From: CAIKLP01 sp965279595
GTDB lineage: Bacteria; Bacteroidota; Bacteroidia; Sphingobacteriales; Sphingobacteriaceae
NCBI GenBank assembly: GCA_965279595.1
Contig: OZ257246.1
Coordinates: 1,674,001-1,738,000, forward strand
Reading direction: 5' to 3'
DNA length: 64,000 nt
Shown here: piece after piece, positions 18,456 through 29,092 of the stretch
Position numbering within the stretch: position 1 is the stretch's first letter
Layout: each line of letters starts with the position of its first letter
Program-made: the position numbers and the translations under genes
The notes under the pieces: generated by a model
What the model was told of the DNA's origin: nothing
The model's database searches: none
What the model saw: only the letters and a program-made list of their open reading frames with translations

Positions 18456-21400
18456 ATGAAAATTAAATTACTGATTGTAGTAGCAATTTCTTGTCTACTA
18501 GCTTTTTCTATCTCTAATGGTTTTGCACAAAAAACTTATGTAGGTTCTGGTGATTGGAATGTTCCAGGAAATTGGTCGCCATCAGGTGTCCCAGGCTCAG
18601 GTGATGCTGTTCAAATTAATGGCAACTCAATTATCAATGTAACTGCTGATGCTACTTGTGCATCTATTAGTTTTACAGCAGCAAGTACAGCAAGTACTAT
18701 TAATATTTCTTCGGGAATAACTTTAACATCTGCTGGAGCAATAACATTTACCAATCCAACAAGTACCAGTGGTGATCAAAGTATATTGGTGGGATCAGGT
18801 AATCTAATAGCTGCAAGTATTACTATGGCTAATACTACTAATAATACAACCCAGGATATACTGACTGTTGGTACAGGAACCATTACCGTTTCAGGTAATA
18901 TCACCTTGAATGGTGCCGCTGGAGAAAATGTTTTTGCAATCACTTCCAACGGTACATTAAATATTGCTGGTAGTATGGCAAACAATCCTAATTTTGTTTT
19001 TAACAGTGCAGGTGCTACTGTAAATTATAATGGCTTATTTCAATCAATTGCAGTTAATACAGCTTTTTATAATTTGACATTAAGTGGATCGTTCACCAAA
19101 TCTTTAAGTTTTTCAGGGCTAGTTGTAAGCGGTGATTTAAGAGTTGAACAAGATGTTTCTTTTGGATTGGGTAGTAATGCAATTACAACAGTTGGATCTA
19201 CAAGTGGTGCAGGAGCAATGGCACTTACATCTTCAAATAATGGAATACCAGCAAATGTTACGTGGGTATTTGATGTATTTTACAATAGTTCAAGTGGGCA
19301 AACAGTTGTTGCTGGTACTTATGGGAATTTAGATTTAACAGGAAGTAGTCGAACTTTACCGAATGGAGGATTGGTAAAAGTTACTGGTACATTTACAGCA
19401 GGTGCAGGGTTTTTTACAACCACTGGTTCCACTTTTGAATATGCTGGTAATTCATCACAAGTTATTAATACAACTATCAATTATGCTAATCTTTCATTTT
19501 CGGGTTCTTCTACAAAAACCCCAGGTGCTGCATTAACAATGAATGGTATCCTTTCAATTGCATCAGGTTCTACCTTAGATATCGGAACCAATTTAATAAG
19601 TGGTACTATTTCATCTACTTCTGGTACTGGAAAATTACAAACACAAAATACAAGCGCAACACCTATTCCTGCTTCTAAAACATGGACCTTTATAGTAGAA
19701 TTTAATGGACCTTCACAAAGTATTCCTGCTAGTACTTTTAGTTTAGGAGTGATGTGTTCAGGAACTGGTACTAAAACAGCAACTGCAGCATTAGTAGTAA
19801 ATGGTTCTATTGAAATACTTTCAGGAACAATACTTTCGCTTTCAACTTTTGCTTTAACTGGCAGCATTACGAGTACAATTGGTACAGGTACATTGTATAC
19901 CAGCAATACCACTTCTACTCCAATCCCAGCTGCTGTTAATTGGAGTTTTACAGTAACTTATTTGAGTAGTTCTGCACAAACAATTGTTCATGGTAATTAT
20001 ACAAATTTATTAAACAATGTTTCTGGCAATAGAACTTTGAGTAGTTTAGGTGTGATTGGAGTTTCAAATACACTTTCATTTGGAGCTGGTACAAAAACAG
20101 TAACTGGTTCAACTATAGATTTTAATGGTGCTTCTCAAACTGTACCATTTAATATTACCTATAACAATTTAACTTGTTCTGGTACTAGTGTTAAGGGTAT
20201 AACTGGAAATATAACTGTTAATGGAGTTCTTTCAATCAGTGCGAATGTCACATTCAATTTAAGTACATTCACTATTACTGGAACAATTTCATCAACTTCT
20301 GGCAGTGGTACTTTACAAACACAAAACACCACAGCACTACCAATTCCTAGTAATAAAACTTGGGCATTTTTGGTTGAGTATAATGGTGCATCACAAACTA
20401 TTCCATATGGTACTTATAGTGGTGGATTAAAATGTAGTGGTTCTGGAACATATACTATTTCAGGAGGTTCAACAGTAATAAGCGGAGTATTTACTATCAA
20501 CAATGGTCTTACAGTTAATACCATTGAAGTAATTGGGGGCACCCTTACTACAAGCGGTACTGGTACTTTAAATACTACTTGTACTTTATCTACACCAGTA
20601 CCTGCCGGATTAATATGGAGTTTTAATGTTAATTATTCAAGTGCATCAGCTCAACAAGTTATCAGAGGAACTTATACAAATTTAAATATAACTGGAGGCG
20701 CTAGAACATTGTCAACAGCAGGTGCAATTTCAATTTCTGCAGTATTCACTCCTGGATCAGGGCCCTTCACTATTGCAAATTCAGAGATTCATTTTAATGG
20801 CACTAATCAAAATGTTCCAGTGTTTAATTATTATGGTTTGTATATTGAAAGTACAGGAACTAAAATTGCAGAAGGAAATTTAAATGTTTCTAATTTGATT
20901 AGTGTTGGAACTTTTTCTAAACTAGATATGGGCACAAATCTAATAACTGGTACTTTAACTTCTTTTGTTGGTTTAGGAAATGTCTATCTTCAAAATACAA
21001 CTTCGAACCCATATCCTTCAAATTTAACTGTGGCTTCTGCCATGAATTTTAATGGAGCTGCCGGTCAATTCATTCCAGCTGGAACTTATAATTATAAAGT
21101 TGTTTTGACCAATAATTTCAGTAATAAATTGAATGGAAATGTCAATGTTTCTACTTTAAATATTGTTACGAATTCATTTTTGGAATTGAATGGATATGAC
21201 ATCATCATTAAATTCTACACGGGAGACTTACTAACTGGAATTATAGGTCATGATAATTCATCCATGACCATGAATCTACAACAAACAGGAAATAATGGAA
21301 CTTTTGGTTTAAACAACACTACACCAGGTGTAACGAATCGATTAAAAAATTTAACTATCAATCAACTTGGTGTACCAACTAATTTTTGCTATTTCGCAAA

Positions 21401-22970
21401 CCGAATTGAAATAGTAAATCAACTAGATATTCAAAGTGGAATTTTACGTTTTTCTGGTGTTGGCAAATTTATCTTACTGTCAACAGCTGCACAAACCGCT
21501 TCCATTGCCAAGTTAAATAGTTCAGCTTCTATTAATACCACAACGAATACTCAATTTGAAATTCAACGCTTTATTCCTGGTGGTGCAAACAAACGCAGAT
21601 GGAGATTGCTTTCTTCGCCAGTTAATATTTCTGGATCAATTGACTTAACTCAATTAATAGATGATATCTATATTTCAGGTACAGGTGGCTCTGCCAACGG
21701 ATTTGATAATAGTTTAACTGGTGTTGCTTCTGTAAGAACCTATAATGAATCTTTAAGTGGTGCAGCAAGCATAGGTTGGACTGACCCCGCAAATATCAAT
21801 TCAACAATAACAACGGGCACAGGCTTTGAAGTTTTTGGAAGAGGAAGTAGAATTCTTGCTGACCCTTTTAATCAATGGACAATTCCTGATGATGCAACGA
21901 TTGATTATTTAGGTACCCCAAATACTGGAACTATCAATATTCCACTTTCATTTACCAATACGAACACAGCAACTGCTGATGGATTTAATTTAGTTGGTAA
22001 TCCATATGCAAGTGTAATCGACTTTGATGCAAATACTGGTTGGACAAAAACCAATATGCAAAATAAGTTCTGGGCATACAATGCTAACAATGGTAACTAT
22101 GGAGTGTATGATGCAGATTTAAATTCTGGTACTAATTCAGTAACTCAATACATTCCTTCGGGTCAGGGCTTTTTTGTGAAAGCTGATGCAGCCAATGCTG
22201 CCATACAATTTACGGAAGATGTAAAAGTGAGTGCAACAGGATTTAATTTTTTCCGCAGCCCATCACAACTTAATGCAAGTTTGTTGAAAATAAAATTGAC
22301 AGATCCTGACTTAGTAGTAGATGAATCTTTAATTGCATTTATTGAAGGAGCAAACAAGGAATCTATTGACCCAAATGATGCAAATAAGTTTTTCAATGAC
22401 CATTTAAATTTATATTCGAAAACGGGAAATGGAACGAACTTAGCAATCAATGCTTATCCTAAAACTACTGGACTAGATACTATACATTTATCAGTATTTA
22501 GTTATAATGGACAAGTTCCTTATTACGGTAAACATACTTTGACATTTGATGCAGCAGGTATTGCTACCACAAGTAATCAATTTATTTTGTTTGATGCTTT
22601 TTTAAATGTTTATATGGATTTGTTTAATCAACAATCCTACGAATTTGAAATTACTTCCGATGCAAATTCTATGGGTAACAAAAGATTCCATTTGATTTTG
22701 AAAAATGTAATGTTAAATGTGGAAGAAAATAGAAATGCAGCAGTTTCTGTATACCCTAATCCTGCTAAAGACGTACTTCATTTAAAGTTAAATTCTTTCA
22801 AAGAAAATATTAATGAAACATTTGAAATCTTTAATTTGATGGGGGAGAAAGTTCATGAAGAAAATATTAATTCTTCTCCATTCGATATTTCTATTATTGA
22901 ATTGCCAAAAGGTGTCTATGTTTATAAAATACCAGGTTTAGGTTTAACTGGGAAGTTTATCCATAATTAG
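18456..22970 (+). CDS. Giant repeat-containing surface protein with T9SS type A sorting domain
   Basis: A 1504-residue protein with a signal peptide (MKIKLLIVVAISCLLAFSIS, cut near FAQ). Residues ~25-150 begin with a G-D-W-N-V-P-x-N-W segment. Residues ~260-950 hold about six repeats of 85-110 residues. Each contains S-T-S/T-I-G-T-G-x-L-x-T-x-N-T-x-x-x-P-I-P-x-x-x-x-W-x-F, then S-A-Q-x-I-x-x-G-T-Y-x-N-L. The Ser/Thr/Gly-rich strands suggest a long parallel beta-helix, as in adhesins. A conserved Bacteroidota region follows (about 1030-1400, including RRWRLLSSPVN, GFNLVGNPYAS and IPSGQGFFVKA), then a type A sorting domain from SVYPNPAKDVLHLKL. Direct DNA repeats precede its promoter. The probable role is surface adhesin, by inference. 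Confidence 0.88.
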   Translation: MKIKLLIVVAISCLLAFSISNGFAQKTYVGSGDWNVPGNWSPSGVPGSGDAVQINGNSIINVTADATCASISFTAASTASTINISSGITLTSAGAITFTNPTSTSGDQSILVGSGNLIAASITMANTTNNTTQDILTVGTGTITVSGNITLNGAAGENVFAITSNGTLNIAGSMANNPNFVFNSAGATVNYNGLFQSIAVNTAFYNLTLSGSFTKSLSFSGLVVSGDLRVEQDVSFGLGSNAITTVGSTSGAGAMALTSSNNGIPANVTWVFDVFYNSSSGQTVVAGTYGNLDLTGSSRTLPNGGLVKVTGTFTAGAGFFTTTGSTFEYAGNSSQVINTTINYANLSFSGSSTKTPGAALTMNGILSIASGSTLDIGTNLISGTISSTSGTGKLQTQNTSATPIPASKTWTFIVEFNGPSQSIPASTFSLGVMCSGTGTKTATAALVVNGSIEILSGTILSLSTFALTGSITSTIGTGTLYTSNTTSTPIPAAVNWSFTVTYLSSSAQTIVHGNYTNLLNNVSGNRTLSSLGVIGVSNTLSFGAGTKTVTGSTIDFNGASQTVPFNITYNNLTCSGTSVKGITGNITVNGVLSISANVTFNLSTFTITGTISSTSGSGTLQTQNTTALPIPSNKTWAFLVEYNGASQTIPYGTYSGGLKCSGSGTYTISGGSTVISGVFTINNGLTVNTIEVIGGTLTTSGTGTLNTTCTLSTPVPAGLIWSFNVNYSSASAQQVIRGTYTNLNITGGARTLSTAGAISISAVFTPGSGPFTIANSEIHFNGTNQNVPVFNYYGLYIESTGTKIAEGNLNVSNLISVGTFSKLDMGTNLITGTLTSFVGLGNVYLQNTTSNPYPSNLTVASAMNFNGAAGQFIPAGTYNYKVVLTNNFSNKLNGNVNVSTLNIVTNSFLELNGYDIIIKFYTGDLLTGIIGHDNSSMTMNLQQTGNNGTFGLNNTTPGVTNRLKNLTINQLGVPTNFCYFANRIEIVNQLDIQSGILRFSGVGKFILLSTAAQTASIAKLNSSASINTTTNTQFEIQRFIPGGANKRRWRLLSSPVNISGSIDLTQLIDDIYISGTGGSANGFDNSLTGVASVRTYNESLSGAASIGWTDPANINSTITTGTGFEVFGRGSRILADPFNQWTIPDDATIDYLGTPNTGTINIPLSFTNTNTATADGFNLVGNPYASVIDFDANTGWTKTNMQNKFWAYNANNGNYGVYDADLNSGTNSVTQYIPSGQGFFVKADAANAAIQFTEDVKVSATGFNFFRSPSQLNASLLKIKLTDPDLVVDESLIAFIEGANKESIDPNDANKFFNDHLNLYSKTGNGTNLAINAYPKTTGLDTIHLSVFSYNGQVPYYGKHTLTFDAAGIATTSNQFILFDAFLNVYMDLFNQQSYEFEITSDANSMGNKRFHLILKNVMLNVEENRNAAVSVYPNPAKDVLHLKLNSFKENINETFEIFNLMGEKVHEENINSSPFDISIIELPKGVYVYKIPGLGLTGKFIHN

Positions 22971-22989
22971 TTTTTTTAGAAGAGTGAAT

Positions 22990-23025
22990 AAAAGGGTTGT
23001 CAATTTGATTTGATGTCCCTTTTTC
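22990..23025 (+). terminator. Rho-independent terminator
   Basis: AAAAGGG (22990-22996) pairs with CCCTTTT (23017-23023), with partial pairing TCAA/TTGA inside the loop and a T-rich tail. It lies 20 bp after the stop of the 1504-aa gene. Confidence 0.65.
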
Positions 23026-23098
23026 AATTTATTCTCAATTATATTTTTTCTGAATTTATATTTTATAAAACCATTTATATTATTCAAAAGGAAAATAA

Positions 23099-23914
23099 TT
23101 ATTTGATGCTTTCAAAATAGTCTTTATATAAATCAATCCATTTTGTTAGTTTAATGGAGTCATTTGTGTAAATTCCTGGGTATGTTGGGACCTCAAATGC
23201 AGACCTGCAATATTGATCATCATATAAGCCTGTATGGTAAATTTTTAAAAATTTCATGTAATAGCCTGAATTATGTTCTAACATAAAAACTTGCCGCTCA
23301 TTAATTTTAAAGTCTTTTTCGTGTTCCGATACAACCATCATAATTTTTTGATTGGGATCACAAGTTCCGCAAATCCCCAAACTTGATTTTACCAAAACTG
23401 TATCACCTTTTTGTACCGGAAAATAAGCATGAATAACTTCTTCTACAATAATGTAATAGTCTGTTTTATAAAAATATACATGGTTAAGTTTGAAATTTTC
23501 TTTTTTGTCAATCACCCTTCCAACAATGATTGCGTCTGATTGAATTAAATTTATAATATCAATCCAATTAAGTTCTTTGTAATAAATGCTTTTATTAGCT
23601 ATTAATTTATCATATAAATCAATATTTACTTGTTCTCGTATTCTTGGTAATAGATAAACAAAATTGTTAAATTTCAAATTGGGGTTAATATTTAGCTTGT
23701 GTTTATTAACATATTCAAAAATTAAAAAGCTGTCTTCTTTAGTTAAAAAGGGTAATTCTTCTTTTTCATTGAACCAATTTCTTTTACAAGCATTTTCCGA
23801 GGTGTTGGAATTATTTATTTCATGAGAATCAAAGCTATTTTTAAGAAAAATATTTTGTGCAGATAATATGTTTGTACCCAAGCTGAAAAGTATTGTAATA
23901 AAAATTTTTACCAT
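23099..23914 (-). CDS. Hypothetical secreted protein
   Basis: A 271-residue protein with a signal peptide (MVKIFITILFSLGTNILSAQ). The mature region has a central beta-rich part (about residues 125-215: IVGRVIDKKENFKLNHVY, YIIVEEVIHAYFP, GDTVLVKSSLGICGTC) that recalls small secreted proteins reporting a value such as NTR-like or TIMP-like folds. This is only an impression. A C-G-T-C pair sits near residue 188. There is no T9SS sorting domain. It is 43 bp downstream of the 1602-aa surface protein gene on the same strand and may be cotranscribed with it. I do not recognise a family. Confidence 0.6.
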   Translation of the reverse strand: MVKIFITILFSLGTNILSAQNIFLKNSFDSHEINNSNTSENACKRNWFNEKEELPFLTKEDSFLIFEYVNKHKLNINPNLKFNNFVYLLPRIREQVNIDLYDKLIANKSIYYKELNWIDIINLIQSDAIIVGRVIDKKENFKLNHVYFYKTDYYIIVEEVIHAYFPVQKGDTVLVKSSLGICGTCDPNQKIMMVVSEHEKDFKINERQVFMLEHNSGYYMKFLKIYHTGLYDDQYCRSAFEVPTYPGIYTNDSIKLTKWIDLYKDYFESIK

Positions 23915-23956
23915 AATTATTATTTTAAAGAAATACTTTATAAATGAAAAATTGAA

Positions 23957-26900
23957 TTATTCAATTCGCATAATTTTTTTAACAAATAATTGATCATCAA
24001 CTTTAACTTTTAGATAATATACTCCTGGTTTAAATAAACTGGCATCCCATTCAAAAAAATGATTACCTTTTTGAGTTTTTTGATCAACAATTGTTTGAAT
24101 TTTATTACCCAGCAAATCATAAATATCAATTTGTAATTCTGTTTCATCAAAAAGTTCCAAACTAATTGTTAATTGATCTTCAATGGGATTAGGGTAGGCA
24201 CTTAATTGAAATAAATGCGATGTTTCATTTAAGCCAAGGAAAATACTTATTGTATCGACGCTATTTGATGCACATTGACTGATTGTATCAATGCACCATA
24301 AGGTAATGATGTAATTTCCGGATGTTTGGTAAGTATGAATTGGGTTATGAGAAGTGTCAGTGAAACCATCTCCAAAGTCCCAAAGAAATTGAACATTAGT
24401 TTGTGGTATAGAAAAAAATGTTACCTGATTAGCACCTTGTTGTAAAATTGAAAAATTAGAAATTGGATTATTGCTTTGTGAAAACTGAATGGTGTCGTAT
24501 GATGTACAACCATTGTTTGCAAATACTTGAACACTATAAGTTCCTGGAGTTGTAATTAATAAATTATGAGATGAGTCACCAGTATTCCAAAGATAAGTGT
24601 AAATTGAATTGCCGACTTCGAGTAAATAATTTAAAGTGCCTCCACATAGAATAGAATCATTTCCAAGATTAACGATAGGTAAGGGTAGTTTATTTATTTG
24701 AATAGAGTCATATCCAAAACAACCTTTTGAATTTTCCACTCTAACGCTGTAAACTCCACTTTGTGACACCTCAATGGTTTGTGATGTATCTCCAGTATTC
24801 CATAAATAAGTAGAACCAACATTACCTGCATTCAAGGTGATTTGAATATTTGTACAATAAGAAGTGTCAAAACCTAAATGGACTTGTGGTATTGATTCTT
24901 TTTTGATGTTTATGGTATCAACTACATCACAATTTATTGTTTTAATAAATACAGTATATTTCCCCGAATCTGTAATTGAAATTGTTTGGGTGGTATCTCC
25001 TGTATTCCAAAAATATTTACTTCCAGGATAACCTGCATTTAATAATTTCGAAGAGCCATTGCAAATATAAGTATCAACACCTAAAATATTTTCTGACCGC
25101 GGTATTCTATTGATGGTAAATGTGTTTGAAGTTGAATTGCAGATTAGTTCTGGAATCTCCACGTGGAAATTTCCAGATTCTTTTACATAAATAGTATCGT
25201 TGTTATAACCACTTAACAATATATTATTTCTATACCATTTTATACTATTAGCTCCAAGACTATCAATCGTGAGTCTGATTGAATCTCCTGTACCACATTC
25301 CAAATTATTTTTTGATCCAATGAGTTCAATTGTTTGTTGATCTCCAATAAATTCATAAGCACCAATGTCTGGAATGTTTGCTCTAACTACATTGTTAAAA
25401 TCAAGTTGAACTGATGATAGTTTTGTTCCTTTATCGTTTAATTTACAATTATTAGTTGTTGGATATAAATCAGAAGAGGAAATAAATTCAGTATTACTAA
25501 AAATGGAATGACCATCTGCATTGATGTTATTGCCTCTAAATGCTTTCCAACCATTGAATGAAGTTACTGTTATCCCATTAAAATTGAACATAAATGTTTT
25601 GGTACTATCCAATGAATAATAGATGTTATGATCAGCAATTAAATTTGTTGTAACTCCACTGAATGCATATTGCCAACCTGCACCAAAATGTCTCCTATTG
25701 ATATACATATTGTTTTTGTGAGTACTCAAAGAATTGAAATTTCTTAAATAGGCAATACTACTCTTTAAGTTACTCATACTTGTTGTTGAAGCATCTATGA
25801 GAATTGTATTGTGATAATAAAAAGATGATGAATTTGCACTAATATTATCATTGATGCCATGAATAGTGATATTATTTAAATTGCTATCTGATTTTAATGA
25901 TACAACATTGTTTACTAATGTAATTCTTTTAGAGGCAGTGATTGAAAAGCCTCGAATTTCAGACAAGTAAGTTGATAAATTTTCAAGATTATTTATTTTG
26001 TTAGAATTGGCATAAACTTTCCCTGATGCATTATTAATTCCAATTCCAATTAGAACAATCGATTGTTGCAAATTCGTTCCTTTTAGTTTTGCAAATAAAT
26101 GATGAATTTCATTGAATTCAATTTTTTGAGTAGTATCTGCCGAACTACTATAAATTCCAATATTTACTGCAAAATAATTTCCTGGTGCTAAATAGGATTC
26201 AGTAATTAGATTAGAAATTTTGTTTTTCGAAATAGTAAGTGGTCCATTTCCTGTTTTATAAATTCCTTTGAGTCCGGTTAACTCTAATTTTTCAGCTAAT
26301 ATATTATTAATGGTGTTATTTGAAATGATTGTTGAATAGGTACTTGATCCATTTACTGCAATCAATGCTGTTTCTCCTCTTGTAGCTGTTCTGAAATTGA
26401 AAATATTATTGCTATCAATAGTTAATTTTCCAAACTGAGTGGTTCCAGTAAATATTCCATAAACACCAGGTGCAAATGAACTGGTTGAAATTACATTAAA
26501 TCCTGAAATAGTATTTTTAGAGAATGTCCCTTTTGCACCATCAGACCAAATACCAATTATATCTGGTTCTTCTTGAGCGCCAATATTGATGTAGATAGAA
26601 GAATTATTATTTAGATCACCGATTAGATTATTTTTAACATTTACATTCATATTTCCTGAAAGGAAAATTCCAGTAAAATTGGAACTTTGTGATTTGACAT
26701 TTGAAGAAGTAATTGAAAAATTCCGAATTACATTGTTTGAACAAGTTGCAGATAAAACTGCTAAATAAATTCCAGTGAAATTGTGCAATGACCCTGCACT
26801 GATATACTTCCAGAGTCCTTGTGCATTTGGACTGTTCCCTCCAATATAATTTCCAGATACAACCATATTCTCTGCACTATTAGAAGTAATATTTATTCCT

Positions 26901-28765
26901 TCTATAAAAACCGCACTTGTTAAGGATAGCGTATTCGATAAGTAAATATGATTATCTGTTATAGTCCAGTTAGAATTACCATCCGTAAGTTTGATAGATT
27001 TCCCTCCACCAGTGGGTGTGTAAATATCATAAAAGTAGTTATTGCTAATTTTATTATATCTATTCATTAGATTCATATTATTATTATTCCCTAATGAATA
27101 TATTCCATTATTAATATACGAACCGAACCTTCTAGTTATTTTACATCCAATAATTTCATTATAATTATTTCCAGAATTATTATTCCCATAGCCAAAAGCA
27201 ATTACTGTATTTGATAAAAATGTACTTCCTGCTTGAAGTACACAATTCTTTAATTGATTGTAATTGGATGCATTTGTAAAATTGACTATGTTACCATTTC
27301 CTTCGTTGATGAATGTCAAGCCATTATTAATACCTCCATCAAATGACAAACTATCAATACCATTTAAGCCAATAAGACAATTTTCAGAACTACCTTTTAT
27401 TATTCTTGATGCCGTATCATTTTTTATAACTATTGAATAGCCATTGTTTTTATCAATTAAATCAATTTCTCCATTTTCATTTTGTAGATTTTCTTTAATT
27501 ATTGCTTCGACATTTGTAGATAAACCCACACAATTAATTGCATCAAAAAAACCTGATGGTTTTGTCAATGATAAATAAGTGTCATCTTCTTGATTGTTTC
27601 CAATACTTACCGTTGATGGAATGAAATTAAAATCTGTTGTTCTTACAGCATTTGAATAAAAAACACAACTTGGCGTGGTCATTTTTACCCTGTAAAATGA
27701 AGAAGGGCCAGCAGGTGGACTAAAATTGATAGTAGTAGACGATGCATTGGTTTCATCAATCCAAACATTCGTAACTCTTTTTTGCCATTTTAAATTTGCA
27801 CTGCTGTATTTAATTGGGACACTAATAATATTATTGGTAGATTTTGATAAACAAGCACAACTAGTTAAAGTTGCTACCAAATCATTGGTACTTTCAGTGT
27901 AAACGGTTACTGTATCTTCTGTATAACATGATGGGCTTCCATTGAAAGCTCTCACATAATAAATAGTACTAGAACCTGGGCTTGCTTGAACTGTGGTCCC
28001 TGTTGTTGTATTTAAACCTAATGAAGGTCTCCATGTGTAAGTATAACCAACCTGTGGGTTTTGTACAGATATACTTGGTGTATCTGTGCTACAACGATAA
28101 ATGGATGGCTGTGGGATATTTACTTTTATTGGACAATTTGGAAACATCACAAATTGTATGTTAGGTCTGCTAGCATCGGTTAGCATATAATCATCGCCTG
28201 TATTTGCAGCTTTGCCTGAAAAGCAATGTTGCCTTAGGAAGGATGTATATTGCCATGAAGGAGCAAAACTTCCAGGTGCTGAAAATTGTACAAATTCCGA
28301 CATTACAACAATACTTGAATATTTTTGAACATTATAGAAACTGTCTAATGTAAACTCTACCCAACCAATAGTTTGGTCAAAACTTGCTGTTGTAGTTTCG
28401 AATACTTTTTTTATAGGAGTATGATTAGCAGAAGATATCCAATCTTCTGAACTATTAGGAAATTCTAACTGATTAGTTTGATACAAATAGATTCGAAAAA
28501 TCCCATTTGGAGTTGGGTAGTTTCCATTATTTGATTTGTACCATCTTATTTTGGAAATAAATCCTAATCCTCCCCCCGCTGCAGTTAATTCATTATAAGT
28601 ATATATGGATTTTTGACGGGAAGTGTATGGCCTTGCACCTTGCATATTTGTTATTACCCCAATACTTGATGCAGTTGTACCTGTTCCTAAAGTCACAGTA
28701 GTCTGGGCTTGTGATATCAAGAAATTGGAAAATAAGAAAACAACAAGCACTAAATGTTTTTTCAT
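23957..28765 (-). CDS. Giant T9SS surface protein: beta-helix, PKD and repeat domains
   Basis: A 1602-residue protein with a signal peptide (MKKHLVLVVFLFSNFLISQA). Residues ~25-210 form a beta-sandwich with TSFLRQHCF-type motifs seen in T9SS adhesins, and residues ~210-390 are Ig-like units. Residues ~390-1140 are a long right-handed parallel beta-helix with many N-x-I-x-x-N/S-x-I turns. Residues ~1150-1420 hold four Ig-like repeats with L-N-A-G/x-Y-x-W-N-T-G-D-T/S-x-x-x-x-x-x-x-x-G-x-Y-x-V. A PKD domain follows (FLWDFGDGFTDTSHNPIHTY). The last ~85 residues are a type A sorting domain (LSAYPNPIEDQLTISLEL) ending in KKIMRIE. It is likely an adhesin, or a polysaccharide-binding protein given the beta-helix. 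An inverted repeat lies in the leader. Confidence 0.88.
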   Translation of the reverse strand: MKKHLVLVVFLFSNFLISQAQTTVTLGTGTTASSIGVITNMQGARPYTSRQKSIYTYNELTAAGGGLGFISKIRWYKSNNGNYPTPNGIFRIYLYQTNQLEFPNSSEDWISSANHTPIKKVFETTTASFDQTIGWVEFTLDSFYNVQKYSSIVVMSEFVQFSAPGSFAPSWQYTSFLRQHCFSGKAANTGDDYMLTDASRPNIQFVMFPNCPIKVNIPQPSIYRCSTDTPSISVQNPQVGYTYTWRPSLGLNTTTGTTVQASPGSSTIYYVRAFNGSPSCYTEDTVTVYTESTNDLVATLTSCACLSKSTNNIISVPIKYSSANLKWQKRVTNVWIDETNASSTTINFSPPAGPSSFYRVKMTTPSCVFYSNAVRTTDFNFIPSTVSIGNNQEDDTYLSLTKPSGFFDAINCVGLSTNVEAIIKENLQNENGEIDLIDKNNGYSIVIKNDTASRIIKGSSENCLIGLNGIDSLSFDGGINNGLTFINEGNGNIVNFTNASNYNQLKNCVLQAGSTFLSNTVIAFGYGNNNSGNNYNEIIGCKITRRFGSYINNGIYSLGNNNNMNLMNRYNKISNNYFYDIYTPTGGGKSIKLTDGNSNWTITDNHIYLSNTLSLTSAVFIEGINITSNSAENMVVSGNYIGGNSPNAQGLWKYISAGSLHNFTGIYLAVLSATCSNNVIRNFSITSSNVKSQSSNFTGIFLSGNMNVNVKNNLIGDLNNNSSIYINIGAQEEPDIIGIWSDGAKGTFSKNTISGFNVISTSSFAPGVYGIFTGTTQFGKLTIDSNNIFNFRTATRGETALIAVNGSSTYSTIISNNTINNILAEKLELTGLKGIYKTGNGPLTISKNKISNLITESYLAPGNYFAVNIGIYSSSADTTQKIEFNEIHHLFAKLKGTNLQQSIVLIGIGINNASGKVYANSNKINNLENLSTYLSEIRGFSITASKRITLVNNVVSLKSDSNLNNITIHGINDNISANSSSFYYHNTILIDASTTSMSNLKSSIAYLRNFNSLSTHKNNMYINRRHFGAGWQYAFSGVTTNLIADHNIYYSLDSTKTFMFNFNGITVTSFNGWKAFRGNNINADGHSIFSNTEFISSSDLYPTTNNCKLNDKGTKLSSVQLDFNNVVRANIPDIGAYEFIGDQQTIELIGSKNNLECGTGDSIRLTIDSLGANSIKWYRNNILLSGYNNDTIYVKESGNFHVEIPELICNSTSNTFTINRIPRSENILGVDTYICNGSSKLLNAGYPGSKYFWNTGDTTQTISITDSGKYTVFIKTINCDVVDTINIKKESIPQVHLGFDTSYCTNIQITLNAGNVGSTYLWNTGDTSQTIEVSQSGVYSVRVENSKGCFGYDSIQINKLPLPIVNLGNDSILCGGTLNYLLEVGNSIYTYLWNTGDSSHNLLITTPGTYSVQVFANNGCTSYDTIQFSQSNNPISNFSILQQGANQVTFFSIPQTNVQFLWDFGDGFTDTSHNPIHTYQTSGNYIITLWCIDTISQCASNSVDTISIFLGLNETSHLFQLSAYPNPIEDQLTISLELFDETELQIDIYDLLGNKIQTIVDQKTQKGNHFFEWDASLFKPGVYYLKVKVDDQLFVKKIMRIE

Positions 28766-29092
28766 AATGTTAGATAAAGCAGCAAGTTAAACTTTATCTA
28801 CATGATTATCAAGAAAGGAGATGGGTATGAAAGCTAATTGAAATAACCTTTTGTTGCAATATTGGCGATTGCATTAAGCATTGCCTTATGCAATTTAAAA
28901 TTAGAATAACTCAAAGGAAACTTTCACTAACTCAAATGGGTGTTTCAAAAAAATGAATGGATTTGTAAATAGCTATTTTATGTTAAAAAAGGGTAAAAAA
29001 ATATTGATAGTGCATTTTTAAGGATTGTTTTTCAAATTTCTCTTGCAGAAGTCATTTTTATTATTTTACTTTGAAAAAAAAAGTACTTTTAA
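28766..29092. other. Intergenic region between divergent genes
   Basis: A 327-bp region without a credible ORF. It contains a 9-bp inverted repeat TAGATAAAG / CTTTATCTA at 28771-28800, just upstream of the 1602-aa gene start, which could be an operator or leader hairpin. It also holds an imperfect TTGCATTAAG / CTTATGCAA pair near 28870-28895. The right end is T-rich with ACTTTG before the 29093 start, resembling a -7 element. Nothing else is recognised. Confidence 0.5.
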
